From positions 1,736,001-1,800,000 of the forward strand of contig NZ_CP087590.1 of NCBI RefSeq assembly GCF_015594925.2: DNA of 64,000 nt, written 5' to 3'. Below, one piece after another: positions 10,147-18,900 of the stretch. Position 1 is the first letter of the stretch. Each line of letters opens with the position of its first letter. The translations under genes and the position numbers were made by a program. This DNA comes from Vibrio sp. VB16. GTDB taxonomy: Bacteria > Pseudomonadota > Gammaproteobacteria > Enterobacterales > Vibrionaceae. Below the pieces are notes generated by a model that saw only the letters and a list, made by a program, of their open reading frames with translations, was not told the DNA's origin and searched no databases.

Positions 10147-10476
10147 CTACAGACATTTGGCTGGTTTTGGTAGGCCAGCTAATTTTGTCGCTTGTTTTGC
10201 TGGGCCTTTGCGAAACAGTGTAAATAGGTATTTACTGCTCCCTTTTTCTGGTCCATGTTCTTTAGCCATTGCTTTTACCAGCATTCTAATGGCGGGGGAG
10301 GTATTAAACTCTTCATAAAAAGCACGGACAAAAAAGATTATCTCTAGGTGCGCATCGGTTATTTCTATCCCTTCTTCTTCTGCAAGTAGAGTAACCATGC
10401 CCTTTTCCCATTCGTCGAAGTTGAGTAAATAGCCTTCCGCATCTGTCTGTATCTGTTTTCCGCTGTATTCAAACAT
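10147..10476 (-). CDS. tusE: Sulfur relay protein TusE (DsrC family)
   Basis: A 109-aa DsrC/TusE-family protein with the conserved N-terminal stretch FEYSGKQIQTDAEGYL and the C-terminus GLPKPAKCL, whose penultimate Cys is the persulfide-carrying residue of TusE. In E. coli TusE takes sulfur from TusBCD and passes it to MnmA for 2-thiolation of U34 in tRNAs for Lys, Glu and Gln. The ribosome site GGAAAG lies 6 bases before the ATG. It lies downstream of yccA on the same strand, separated from it by a terminator. Confidence 0.92.
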   Translation of the reverse strand: MFEYSGKQIQTDAEGYLLNFDEWEKGMVTLLAEEEGIEITDAHLEIIFFVRAFYEEFNTSPAIRMLVKAMAKEHGPEKGSSKYLFTLFRKGPAKQATKLAGLPKPAKCL

Positions 10477-10528
10477 GGTTCTTTCCGATGGTCATTTTTA
10501 ACTAAAGATACCGCTTTTTGCGCAAACA

Positions 10529-10557
10529 AAAAAGCCCAGATAATTATCTGGGCTTTT
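10529..10557 (-). terminator. Terminator of yccA
   Basis: An inverted repeat AAAGCCCAGATAA / TTATCTGGGCTTT (10531-10555) is followed on the minus strand by a run of Ts. It lies just past the yccA stop and upstream of tusE. Confidence 0.85.
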
Positions 10558-10574
10558 ATTTTTCGTCTTATTGG

Positions 10575-11246
10575 TTAGTCATCATTCAAGAAACCAAGAA
10601 TGTGTAGCAAGCTAACAAATAGGTTAAGAATATTTAGGTACATCGAAATTGTTGCGTTGATGTAGTTTGTTTCTTCGCCACGAACGATTCGGCCTGTGTC
10701 ATAAAGAATAAAGCCAGAGAAAACCATGGCAGAGACACTACTAATAACAATATGCATCATTGATGATTGAACGAAGAATATATTAAGTAATGACGCGACG
10801 ATGACAATAATCAGCCCTGCCATTAAGAAACTTCTCATGAATGAAAAATCTTTCTTCGATGTGATAGCGTAAGCAGAGAGTCCCATCGTTACCAAACCAG
10901 TCATACCTAATGCTTGAGCTATAACACCCGCACCGTTTGGCATCGCAGCATAATAATTGAGCATTGGACCTAATGCCGCTCCCATTAAGGTAGTGAAAAC
11001 AAACGTCCACACAACGCCCGCTGATGAGTTAATAGCTTTAGGCATAACAAAAAACAGAATACCAATTGCGGCAAGTTGCATACCAATCGCCATCATTGGC
11101 GATATTTGAATCGCCATAGTAACAACTGCTGCAATAGCACTTGTGAATAGCGTCATTGAAAGTAAGAAATAAGTATTACGCAATACTTTGTTCGTTTGAA
11201 TTGCGCTCGGTTGCGTTGAAGAACGCGACACCAGTGGACTGTTCAT
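10575..11246 (-). CDS. yccA: BAX inhibitor-1 family membrane protein YccA
   Basis: A 223-aa polytopic protein with about seven hydrophobic segments, matching YccA from the conserved KVLRNTYFLLSMTLFTSAIAA (about residues 20-40) to the acidic C-terminus FLNDD. In E. coli YccA is an FtsH substrate and modulator in the inner membrane, acting on the fate of jammed translocons. I place the start at the ATG at 11246 (MNSPLVSR) because GAGGA lies 7 bases upstream; a TTG in frame 12 bases earlier is part of that ribosome site. It is a single gene ended by a strong terminator. Confidence 0.92.
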   Translation of the reverse strand: MNSPLVSRSSTQPSAIQTNKVLRNTYFLLSMTLFTSAIAAVVTMAIQISPMMAIGMQLAAIGILFFVMPKAINSSAGVVWTFVFTTLMGAALGPMLNYYAAMPNGAGVIAQALGMTGLVTMGLSAYAITSKKDFSFMRSFLMAGLIIVIVASLLNIFFVQSSMMHIVISSVSAMVFSGFILYDTGRIVRGEETNYINATISMYLNILNLFVSLLHILGFLNDD

Positions 11247-11415
11247 AATCTTCCTCAAAAGGTAACTGACTAATTATTTAGTCTATATTTTGGGGTGAAA
11301 GTTTCAAAATTCAACCCTTGTTATAAGACAGTATATAAAAAAACGCAATAAATTATAAAGATACTACCAACCGCAGATGTAACAAATTATTACCGCATTA
11401 GAACTCTATATACAA

Positions 11416-11439
11416 GAGGCGGCTATCAGCCGCCTTTTG
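11416..11439 (-). terminator. Hairpin terminator after aapP
   Basis: AGGCGGCT-ATC-AGCCGCCT (11417-11435) follows the aapP stop. The T-run is better on the plus strand (TTTTGG) than on the minus strand (CTTGTA), so termination of the aap operon here is likely but not textbook. Confidence 0.6.
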
Positions 11440-11460
11440 GGTCATTGTCGCTTACTTTCT

Positions 11461-12210
11461 CTAGTGACTCAAGATCTGACTTAAGAAGTTTCGAGTGCGG
11501 TCGGATTCTGGATTCTCAAAGAAATCAATAGGATTGTTTTCCTCGATGATCTCACCAACGTCCATAAAGATAACTCTGTCTGCTACTTCTTTAGCAAACC
11601 CCATTTCGTGCGTGACACAGAGCATGGTCATGCCTTCATCTGCAAGCTCCACCATAACATCAAGTACTTCGCGTACCATCTCTGGGTCGAGTGCGGATGT
11701 TGGTTCATCAAACAGCATAATTTGAGGGTTCATACACAATGAACGTGCAATCGCTACACGCTGCTGTTGTCCACCAGAAAGCTGGCCCGGATACTTCTCT
11801 GCTTGATCCGGAATCTTAACGCGTTCGAGATACTTCATCGCGATCTCTTCCGCTTCAGCCTTGGACATCTTTTTCACCCAAATAGGTGCAAGGGTACAGT
11901 TTTCTAAAACCGTAAGATGTGGGAAAAGGTTAAAGTGTTGAAAACACATCCCAACTTCTTTACGCACGGCTTCGATGTTTTTTAGATCTTCTGTGAGTTC
12001 ATTGCCGGCGACAATAATCTTGCCTTGTTGGTGTTCTTCCAAACGGTTGATACAACGAATCATCGTTGACTTACCCGATCCAGACGGACCACAGATGACA
12101 ATTTTCTCGCCTTTCTTAACCTTCAGGTTAATATTTTTAAGTACGTGAAAATCCCCATACCACTTGTTCATCTTCTTTAATTGGATTACATAATCTTCTT
12201 GCTGCGTCAT
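11461..12210 (-). CDS. aapP: General amino-acid ABC importer, ATP-binding subunit
   Basis: A 249-aa ABC ATPase of the polar amino-acid uptake group. It shows Walker A CGPSGSGKST (near residue 41), the signature LSGGQQQRVAIARSL, Walker B IMLFDEPTSALD and the switch His in CVTHEMGF. It powers uptake through AapQ and AapM with the periplasmic AapJ. It is the last gene of the leftward aapJ-aapQ-aapM-aapP operon and starts 21 bases after aapM with an AGGA ribosome site. Substrate range (acidic and other L-amino acids) is family knowledge, not visible here. Confidence 0.92.
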   Translation of the reverse strand: MTQQEDYVIQLKKMNKWYGDFHVLKNINLKVKKGEKIVICGPSGSGKSTMIRCINRLEEHQQGKIIVAGNELTEDLKNIEAVRKEVGMCFQHFNLFPHLTVLENCTLAPIWVKKMSKAEAEEIAMKYLERVKIPDQAEKYPGQLSGGQQQRVAIARSLCMNPQIMLFDEPTSALDPEMVREVLDVMVELADEGMTMLCVTHEMGFAKEVADRVIFMDVGEIIEENNPIDFFENPESDRTRNFLSQILSH

Positions 12211-12231
12211 AATACGTCCTTGAATCTTTAG

Positions 12232-13329
12232 CTATCGTTTGTGACCGGTATTGAGCTTGTTCTCTAGATAGATCGAATATCTCGACATACCAAAGCAGAA
12301 TACCCAGAACACTAACGCGACAAATACATAACTTTCTTTTGCAAAGCCCAACCATTCAGGGTCGTTGTTGGCCGACTGACCAATGCCCAGAACGTCAAAC
12401 ATACCGATAATAAGTACCAGACTGGTGTCTTTAAACAGACCGATAAAGGTGTTCACAATTGAAGGAATAGTGATTTTCAGAGCTTGGGGAAGAATGATTA
12501 ATCCCACTTTTCTCCAATAACCTAAACCTAATGCGTCGGCAGCTTCATATTGACCCTTTGGTATCGCTTGTAAGCCACCGCGAATAACTTCTGCCATATA
12601 AGCCGCACTAAACAGAACCACACCGATAAGCGCTCGAATAAGTTTATCTGTTTCTGAACCTTCGGCAAGGAACAAGGGCAGCATAACTGAAGCCATGAAT
12701 AGAACAGTGATTAACGGAACGCCGCGCCACATTTCTATATATACCGTACACATACTGCGTATTATTGGCATATCAGAGCGACGCCCAAGCGCTAATGCAA
12801 CACCGATAGGTAACGAAACAACGATACCAACGAGTGCAATAATCAACGTAACCAGTAAGCCACCCCATTTATGGGTATCAACAACCTCAAGTCCAAAGAC
12901 ACCACCATAAAGAAGGGCGGCAACAAAAAACGGATAGATGTTTACAAATACTAACCAGATCCACGTTCGTTTAGGGGTTCTCTCATAGACTAATAAAGTG
13001 ATAAAAATAGCCAATGTTGCATAGAAAATTTGTGGTCGCCAGAGTTCTTCGAGAGGATAAAATCCAAACATGAACTGGTTCCAACGCACACTAATAAATA
13101 CCCAACAAGCACCTTCACGGGAGCATGCATCACGGGTTGTACCAACCCAATCTGCATTAATAAACGCCCATTGAGCAATCGCCCAAATAAGGCTAAAAGC
13201 AACATAGCCAAGAACAAAGGTCAATACTGAGTTTACAGGGCCATTAAATAGGTTCTTTCTTGCCCAACCAACGATACCAACAGTATTAGCAGGCGGCGGT
13301 AGACTTTCTTGAAATTGATGTATTTTCAT
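12232..13329 (-). CDS. aapM: General amino-acid ABC importer, permease AapM
   Basis: About 365 aa with several membrane segments and the ABC permease EAA loop (AEVIRGGLQAIPKGQYEAADALGL region) near the C-terminal third. An N-terminal extension with extra membrane helices is typical of AapM compared with simple HisM-type permeases. The start is the ATG at 13329 (MKIHQFQESL), with GGAGAG just upstream; it lies directly after the aapQ stop, so the two are translationally coupled. Partners are AapQ, AapP and AapJ. Confidence 0.9.
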   Translation of the reverse strand: MKIHQFQESLPPPANTVGIVGWARKNLFNGPVNSVLTFVLGYVAFSLIWAIAQWAFINADWVGTTRDACSREGACWVFISVRWNQFMFGFYPLEELWRPQIFYATLAIFITLLVYERTPKRTWIWLVFVNIYPFFVAALLYGGVFGLEVVDTHKWGGLLVTLIIALVGIVVSLPIGVALALGRRSDMPIIRSMCTVYIEMWRGVPLITVLFMASVMLPLFLAEGSETDKLIRALIGVVLFSAAYMAEVIRGGLQAIPKGQYEAADALGLGYWRKVGLIILPQALKITIPSIVNTFIGLFKDTSLVLIIGMFDVLGIGQSANNDPEWLGFAKESYVFVALVFWVFCFGMSRYSIYLENKLNTGHKR

Positions 13330-13330
13330 T

Positions 13331-14536
13331 TTATCTCTCCACCAGCGCAACTTTGCGGTTATAAATATTCATCAATGCTGACGTTAGCAAACTTAGCGTT
13401 AGATAAACCCCCATGGTCATGGCAATGATTTCTATTGCCTGTCCTGTTTGGTTTAGCGTTGTACCCGCAAACACAGAGACTAAGTCTGGATAACCAATGG
13501 CCATCGCTAAAGAGGAGTTTTTAGTTAGGTTTAAGTATTGGCTTGTTAAAGGTGGAATGATAATTCTTAATGCTTGCGGAATTACCACAAGCTTTAGCGT
13601 ACGGTTGCGTGGTAGACCAAGCGACATTGCCGCTTCTGTTTGACCATGGCTTACCGCATTAATACCAGAACGCACTATCTCTGCGATAAACGAAGCAGTA
13701 TAGATACTCAGAGCGAAAAGGAGCGCACCAAGTTCAGGAATAATGCTGATACCACCCTTAAAGTTAAACCCTTTAAGTACTGGGTAATCACCAGAAATTG
13801 GAGAACCGGCTAAGAAATAGACAATCATTGGCAGCACAAGGCATAACGTAACACCAATGCGTACTATTGGTGTTTGTTGTCCTGTGAGCGCTTGTCTGTT
13901 TTTACCCCATATATTAATGATTATTGTAAAGACAATACCAAAAATAAATGATGCGATAACAAAGTTACTGCCACTTTCAAACACTGGAGCAGGGAAAGAG
14001 ATACCACGTACATTGAGAAATATGGCTTCACCCAGGCTCAGGCTTTGTCTTGGTGACGGTAGTGCTTGGAGTACGGCGAAATACCAGAAAAATATCTGTA
14101 ACAACAGAGGGATATTTCGAAATGTTTCAATGTAAACTGCAGCCAATTTACTGACTAACCAATTCGATGATAACCGAGCTATACCAACGGTAAAGCCGAG
14201 CACGGTTGCAAACGCAATACCAAGAACGGAGACTAATGCGGTATTTAACAACCCTACAATGAATGTACGCCCGTAAGAGAACGTTTCATCGTATTCAACG
14301 AGCGTTAGGCCAATTCCAAAGCCGGCTTCTTGACTTAAGAAACCGAAACCTGTGGCGATGCCACGAGCGTCTAAGTTGGTGAGTGTATTATTTACAATGG
14401 TATAAAAGAAATATACGAGAGCAGCGACCGCTATAATCTGAAAAACGATAGAACGAAAGGTGGGATTATACAGCAGGTTTGAGCTTTTGGCTGCCGGGGC
14501 GTCCGAGTCCTGCGCTATTGTATTGGTAGGTTTCAT
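13331..14536 (-). CDS. aapQ: General amino-acid ABC importer, permease AapQ
   Basis: About 401 aa, the usual AapQ/YhdX length. It has an N-terminal membrane anchor, a long periplasmic insert and a C-terminal permease core with the EAA loop (IAEIVRSGINAVSHGQTEAA). The start is the ATG at 14536 (MKPTNTIAQDS), 7 bases after AGAGG. Upstream in-frame codons lie in a hairpin and have no ribosome site. It is separated from aapJ by that hairpin, which would lower permease expression relative to the binding protein. Confidence 0.9.
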   Translation of the reverse strand: MKPTNTIAQDSDAPAAKSSNLLYNPTFRSIVFQIIAVAALVYFFYTIVNNTLTNLDARGIATGFGFLSQEAGFGIGLTLVEYDETFSYGRTFIVGLLNTALVSVLGIAFATVLGFTVGIARLSSNWLVSKLAAVYIETFRNIPLLLQIFFWYFAVLQALPSPRQSLSLGEAIFLNVRGISFPAPVFESGSNFVIASFIFGIVFTIIINIWGKNRQALTGQQTPIVRIGVTLCLVLPMIVYFLAGSPISGDYPVLKGFNFKGGISIIPELGALLFALSIYTASFIAEIVRSGINAVSHGQTEAAMSLGLPRNRTLKLVVIPQALRIIIPPLTSQYLNLTKNSSLAMAIGYPDLVSVFAGTTLNQTGQAIEIIAMTMGVYLTLSLLTSALMNIYNRKVALVER

Positions 14537-14564
14537 ACAGCTATAACCTCTAAATCCAAATAAC

Positions 14565-14590
14565 AAAAGGGCGGCCGGAACCGCCCTCAT
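14565..14590 (-). terminator. Intra-operon hairpin between aapJ and aapQ
   Basis: AGGGCGG (14568-14574) pairs with CCGCCCT (14581-14587) around a 6-base loop. On the minus strand it is followed by TTTTG. Such partial terminators behind a binding-protein gene commonly set the excess of periplasmic protein over permease. Confidence 0.7.
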
Positions 14591-14615
14591 TCAATTACTA
14601 ACTCAAATAAGTGAA

Positions 14616-15644
14616 TTAACGGATTGGTGGAGCATACATAAAGCCGCCCGCGTTCCAAAGTGCATTTACACCACGCGAAATTTGCAGTGGTGAACCTTGA
14701 CCAACAGTACGTTCGAAGCTTTCACCGTAGTTACCAACTTGTTTAACGACTTGATAACCCCAATCATCAGGAATACCAAGGCCTTTGCCTTTAGGACCAT
14801 CTACGCCAAGGATACGCTTAACGTTTGGATCGGATGATTTAAGCATATCGTCAGCGTTTACTGATGTTATGCCGTACTCTTCGGCGTTAATCATCGCATT
14901 CAATGTCCACTTAGCGATGTTCAACCATTGGTCATCGCCTTGGCGAACAACAGGACCTAGAGGTTCTTTAGAGATGATTTCTGGTAATACTTGAGCACTG
15001 CTTGCATCTTTAAGATTTAAGCGAAGGGCATAAAGACCAGATTGGTCAGTTGTCAGTACATCACAACGACCAGAGTCAAAACCAGCGGATGTTTGAGCCG
15101 CTGTATCGAATACTACAGGCTTATAAGACATGCCTTTATTACGGAAGTAGTCAGCAAGGTTAAGTTCTGTTGTTGTACCAGACTGGACACAAACGGATGC
15201 GCCGTCTAATTCTTCAGCACTCGTTAGACCAAGTTCTTTCTTAACCATGAAACCTTGACCATCGTAATAGTTTACGCCAGCAAAGTTTAAGCCTAGAGCG
15301 GTATCACGATGCAGTGTCCACGTTGTATTACGACTTAGGACATCGATTTCACCTGATTGAAGTGCAGTGAATCGTTCTTTTGCAGTTAAAGGTACATATT
15401 TAACCTTTGTTTTGTCACCTAGAACGGCTGCTGCAATAGCTTGACAATACTCAACATCAATACCTTCCCATTCGCCCTTTGAGTTAGGGTTAGAGAATCC
15501 TGGTAATCCTGTTGAAACGCCGCAACTAACAAAACCCTGAGCTTTCACTTTTTCTAGAGTACTTTCTGCTGCTGAAGCTGAATTTGCTATCAAAGCAGTA
15601 GAAGCTGCTACCACTGAAGCAATAATCGTAAGTTTATTCGCCAT
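14616..15644 (-). CDS. aapJ: General amino-acid ABC importer, periplasmic binding protein
   Basis: A 342-aa solute-binding protein with a clear Sec signal (MANKLTIIASVVAASTALIA, cleavage likely after ASA near residue 25). Type II periplasmic-binding-protein features follow: FVSCGVSTGLPGFSN, YCQAIAAAVLG and VDVLSRNTTWTLHRD-like segments. The start at 15644 is fixed by AGGAAGGA 5 bases upstream. It captures amino acids in the periplasm for AapQMP. It is first in the operon, with a promoter presumably in the AT-rich stretch to its right. Confidence 0.92.
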   Translation of the reverse strand: MANKLTIIASVVAASTALIANSASAAESTLEKVKAQGFVSCGVSTGLPGFSNPNSKGEWEGIDVEYCQAIAAAVLGDKTKVKYVPLTAKERFTALQSGEIDVLSRNTTWTLHRDTALGLNFAGVNYYDGQGFMVKKELGLTSAEELDGASVCVQSGTTTELNLADYFRNKGMSYKPVVFDTAAQTSAGFDSGRCDVLTTDQSGLYALRLNLKDASSAQVLPEIISKEPLGPVVRQGDDQWLNIAKWTLNAMINAEEYGITSVNADDMLKSSDPNVKRILGVDGPKGKGLGIPDDWGYQVVKQVGNYGESFERTVGQGSPLQISRGVNALWNAGGFMYAPPIR

Positions 15645-16088
15645 TTGTATCCTTCCTGTATAATCCATGTTGAACTAGGTGACACCTGTTGCCGTGTCTT
15701 TATATGTTGCCTGTTGTATATTGTCTTGTTGCAAAATGCGTTTAGAACAATGTTTACATTTGTGCGTAAAGTTTTAATTCTATTAATTAATGTTGTAAAA
15801 AGTGTAGTCTATAAAAATTTAATTAACTTCACGTTATTTAGAATGACGAAATGTTGCGTGTTTGTAAATAGTGCAACAGTGCACAAGTTTGGTGATTTAG
15901 AGTGATTTGTAGCAAAAAAGACGTGCTACTGAGTTAATATACTATGATATGCATTAATTTAAGCATAATAATCTGGTATGACGTGTAATTTTGACAGTAA
16001 ATAGTTGTAATTGTGTATAATTTGTTAACTGAAAGCACTGGATTGGAGCGGCATACCACTTTAGTGCTATGTATTAAATAGGAATAAC
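15645..16088. other. AT-rich divergent intergenic region
   Basis: No convincing gene is present. The stretch holds the upstream regions of aapJ (leftward) and of the siroheme-synthase-like gene (rightward), with a strong promoter match for the latter. A plus-strand open frame at 15645-15905 overlaps the aapJ ribosome site, is Cys/Phe/Val-rich without family signal, and is not believed. Confidence 0.7.
15991..16021 (+). promoter_or_regulatory. Probable sigma-70 promoter of the siroheme-synthase-like gene
   Basis: Perfect consensus hexamers TTGACA (15991-15996) and TATAAT (16016-16021) are separated by 19 bases, slightly long. The start codon is 68 bases downstream of the -10 box. Confidence 0.65.
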
Positions 16089-17033
16089 ATGCAGTACTTT
16101 CCACTATTTTTAGATTTGAATAACAAGCCAGTATTGGTTGTGGGCGGGGGCGAAGTGGCTAGCCGAAAAATAGAGTCCCTGTTGCGAGCGAACGCAAAGG
16201 TCACCATTGTCTCACCTGTTTTGACTGATTATTTGCAAAACTGTGTTGAAGAAGGTCGATTAACTTGGATTTGTTCTCAATATCGAGAAAGTTTCATTAC
16301 TAATTACATACAAGTGTGGGCTACAACAAGTGATGCTGAACTGAATCATCAAATACATAAAGATGCAAAAAAACGTAATATTTTAGTCAACGTAGTCGAC
16401 GATAAACCCTACTGTGATTTCATTACACCGTCCATGATTAACCGTGGCAAAGTTCAGATAGCAATATCCAGTGGAGGGGGCTCTCCGGTATTGGTGCGAA
16501 ACATACGAGAGAAAATTGAACGGGTACTTTCTCACAATACAGGTTTATTAGCGGAGTTTGCCGCAACGAAAAGAAGAGATATCAAAAATGTCTATAAATC
16601 AGTCGATGAACGTCGTCGATTTTGGGAGCGGTTTTTCGCTGACTCAAAAATTGAACTTATTGATAATATAGAAGAACTTGAGTCTCTATACCAATCTCAT
16701 CTATTCAATGAAGTTGGCGTTACATTGTCACGTTGTTGGATCGAATTTGGTCGAGATGTTGAGCTTATCTCTATCAAAACATTACGAATAATGCAGGAGA
16801 GTGAGAGGGTGTTCTACCCAGAAGGGTGTCCATTCTCATTCATTGATTTATGCCGTAGAGACGCAGAAAGAACCTGTTATCAAAGCCATGCACATTTGGT
16901 TCAATTGTTAAAAGAAAACAGTCGAGTGCAAACAAGCCGTACGTGCATATTTATGCCTAAAGGAATTTCTAAGTCGAATACGCTACTTAAAGAGCTGATT
17001 GCGTCAGACAAGGTTTTGAGGATCGTTGAGTAG
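16089..17033 (+). CDS. Shortened siroheme synthase: precorrin-2 dehydrogenase/ferrochelatase with a decayed SUMT remnant
   Basis: The 314-aa protein begins like CysG/Met8: a Rossmann motif VVGGGEVASRK (residues 17-27), Asp104 in NVVDD at the position of the catalytic Asp of CysG, and Ser128 in SSGGGSPVLVR. These parts oxidise precorrin-2 with NAD and insert iron to give siroheme. Full CysG is about 457 aa and adds a SUMT methyltransferase; here residues ~215-314 keep only echoes of it (DVELISIKTLRIMQES, DLCRRDAERTC) and lack the glycine-rich SAM loop. Methylation must then come from another enzyme such as CobA. It has a good promoter and ends at a bidirectional terminator. Confidence 0.85.
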   Translation: MQYFPLFLDLNNKPVLVVGGGEVASRKIESLLRANAKVTIVSPVLTDYLQNCVEEGRLTWICSQYRESFITNYIQVWATTSDAELNHQIHKDAKKRNILVNVVDDKPYCDFITPSMINRGKVQIAISSGGGSPVLVRNIREKIERVLSHNTGLLAEFAATKRRDIKNVYKSVDERRRFWERFFADSKIELIDNIEELESLYQSHLFNEVGVTLSRCWIEFGRDVELISIKTLRIMQESERVFYPEGCPFSFIDLCRRDAERTCYQSHAHLVQLLKENSRVQTSRTCIFMPKGISKSNTLLKELIASDKVLRIVE

Positions 17034-17084
17034 CAAAGCGGTTACCCCATTCAATCAAATTTTGCAGAAATACGCTGCAAACAA

Positions 17085-17121
17085 CAAAGCCCCTAGCATC
17101 AATCAAATAATAGGGGCTTTG
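17085..17121. terminator. Bidirectional terminator between the siroheme-synthase-like gene and yajQ
   Basis: AAAGCCCCTA (17086-17095) pairs with TAGGGGCTTT (17111-17120) across a 15-base loop, between convergent genes. The A- and T-rich stem bases give short U-runs on both strands. Confidence 0.7.
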
Positions 17122-17144
17122 CGGTTAACCAAATTTTTTAATAT

Positions 17145-17627
17145 TTAGTCTCTAAAATTATCGAACTGGAAAGGTTGTCCCAAATCCGATTCTCTCACTA
17201 ACGCCATCGCGTTTTGTAAATCATCACGTTTTTTGCCGGTGACACGAATTTTTTCACCTTGAATAGAGGCTTGAACTTTAATCTTTGCATCTTTGATCGC
17301 TTTAACGACTTTCTTCGCAACTAATACCTCAACGCCTTGCTTAAATTGCACGTCTTGAGACCAGTTTTTACCTGAATGAACGGCTGTATTGGTTTCCATA
17401 GATTCGGCATCAACACCACGCTTGGCTAGATTTCCGCGTAGAATATCCATCATCTGTCTTAGTTGGAAATCATCTTGTGCCGCCAGTTTTACCACGTCAT
17501 CTTTTAAGGTGTAGCTTGCTTCTACATTTCGAAAGTCAAAACGCGTCGTTAATTCACGGTTGGAATTGTCCACTGCATTATGTAGTTCTACTGAATCTAC
17601 TTCTGAAATAATATCGAACGAAGGCAT
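17145..17627 (-). CDS. yajQ: YajQ family nucleotide-binding protein
   Basis: A 160-aa UPF0234 protein recognised over its full length from MPSFDIISEVDSVELHNAV to a C-terminal FDNFRD. Family members bind nucleic acid or c-di-GMP; in Xanthomonas the homologue is a c-di-GMP receptor. Which applies here is unknown. The ATG at 17627 is preferred over a TTG three bases upstream. Its ribosome site AGGAG lies inside the last codons of the DAHP synthase gene, whose stop is only three bases before the ATG, so the two are coupled. Confidence 0.92.
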   Translation of the reverse strand: MPSFDIISEVDSVELHNAVDNSNRELTTRFDFRNVEASYTLKDDVVKLAAQDDFQLRQMMDILRGNLAKRGVDAESMETNTAVHSGKNWSQDVQFKQGVEVLVAKKVVKAIKDAKIKVQASIQGEKIRVTGKKRDDLQNAMALVRESDLGQPFQFDNFRD

Positions 17628-17630
17628 CAA

Positions 17631-18692
17631 TTATTCTCCTAAATTTCTATCTTTAATCGCTAAAGAAAGCATATCTAACATCTTTTCGGTGTCTTCCCAA
17701 CCCAAGCATGGGTCGGTAATAGATTTGCCATAAGTTAAGTTATCAAGGTCGGTCATCGATTGATTACCTTCCTCTATAAAGCTTTCTGCCATAATACCGG
17801 CAATAAAGGTACTTCCAGAACGGATCTGTTGACATACATCCTCGGCAACGTCTAACTGTTTTCGATGCATTTTTTGACAGTTTGCATGGCTAAAGTCGAC
17901 AACTAACCTCTGTGGTAGTTCAACGTTGCCAAGTTTGCTGCAAGCTTCTTCTATCGAAGTCGAGTCGAAATTAGGGCCATTGTCGCCCCCCCTTAGAATG
18001 ACATGTCCGAATGGGTTTCCGCTGGTGCGATATACTGTCATTCGACCGTTTTTATCTGGAGAGTAAAAATAGTGTCTGGCTCTAGCCGCTCTAATAGCGT
18101 CGATCGCTATTTTGGTATTACCATTTGTTCCGTTTTTAAACCCAACGGGGCAAGAGAGTGCAGATGCCATTTCTCTATGTATTTGAGACTCTGTGGTGCG
18201 AGCGCCGATCGCTCCCCACGTAATCAGGTCGGCGATATATTGCCCTGTAATCATATCCAAAAATTCGGTAGCGGTTGCTAGGCCAAGCTTGTTTATGTCT
18301 AGAAGTAGTTTGCGCGCCTTTTCTAAACCAGCTTCGAGCGCATAAGAGCCATCGAGGTTAGGATCCGTGATCAATCCCTTCCAGCCAACTATGGTGCGTG
18401 GCTTTTCAAAATAGGTACGCATAACAATAAATAGTTGGTCTTTGTATTGGTCTTGAACACGGCTCAGTCGCTCAGCATAGTCGATAGCGGCGTCAGTATC
18501 GTGAACTGAGCAAGGCCCTACGATCACTAAAAGGCGATTATCTTCGCCTGTCAGAATATTTTCAATTTGTCTGCGAGAGAGAGCAATTCTTTCTGCTACA
18601 TCATCGGTAAGAGGGTGCGATTTAACAAGTTCAGCAGGTGTTGGCATTGGCCCAAGGGCCTGTGTTCTTAGTTCGTCTGTTTTAAGTGGCAT
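17631..18692 (-). CDS. aroG: 3-deoxy-7-phosphoheptulonate (DAHP) synthase, class I
   Basis: About 353 aa from MPLKTDELRTQAL, equal to the E. coli AroG/AroF/AroH length. It shows the family blocks VGPCSVHD, MRTYFEKPRT, WKGLI, TATEFLD, GFKNGTNG and VDFSHANCQK, which bind PEP, erythrose-4-phosphate and the metal. It performs the first committed step of the shikimate pathway. The frame stays open upstream to an ATG at 18797, giving a hydrophobic 35-aa extension, but that is not a family feature and lacks a ribosome site; the site before 18692 is also weak. The feedback type (Phe, Tyr or Trp) cannot be decided by eye. Confidence 0.9.
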   Translation of the reverse strand: MPLKTDELRTQALGPMPTPAELVKSHPLTDDVAERIALSRRQIENILTGEDNRLLVIVGPCSVHDTDAAIDYAERLSRVQDQYKDQLFIVMRTYFEKPRTIVGWKGLITDPNLDGSYALEAGLEKARKLLLDINKLGLATATEFLDMITGQYIADLITWGAIGARTTESQIHREMASALSCPVGFKNGTNGNTKIAIDAIRAARARHYFYSPDKNGRMTVYRTSGNPFGHVILRGGDNGPNFDSTSIEEACSKLGNVELPQRLVVDFSHANCQKMHRKQLDVAEDVCQQIRSGSTFIAGIMAESFIEEGNQSMTDLDNLTYGKSITDPCLGWEDTEKMLDMLSLAIKDRNLGE

Positions 18693-18900
18693 CTTCGAGG
18701 CAGTTTTGTAATTGCGAAGCGGTAAAGATAACGGAAATATTGATAGGAATAAACTGCCAATATAAGTCGATAAGTAAAAAGAGGGTGAAAAGGTCATAAA
18801 TATTCAGTTTAATTAGAATTATCATCACTTTTCGCTTGAGTTAAGCGTTGTTGGATTGTATTTTCGTTAGCATAGTAATTGAATATCTAACGGAGTAGTA

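Noticed and set aside
15645..15905. 86-codon plus-strand frame opposite the aapJ leader
   Set aside because: It starts in the aapJ ribosome site, lacks its own, and is a low-complexity hydrophobic/Cys-rich string typical of AT-rich noncoding DNA.
18693..18797. 35-residue N-terminal extension of DAHP synthase
   Set aside because: It is hydrophobic, not part of the family, and its ATG has no ribosome site; the MPLKTDEL start gives the normal length. A leader role is not excluded.
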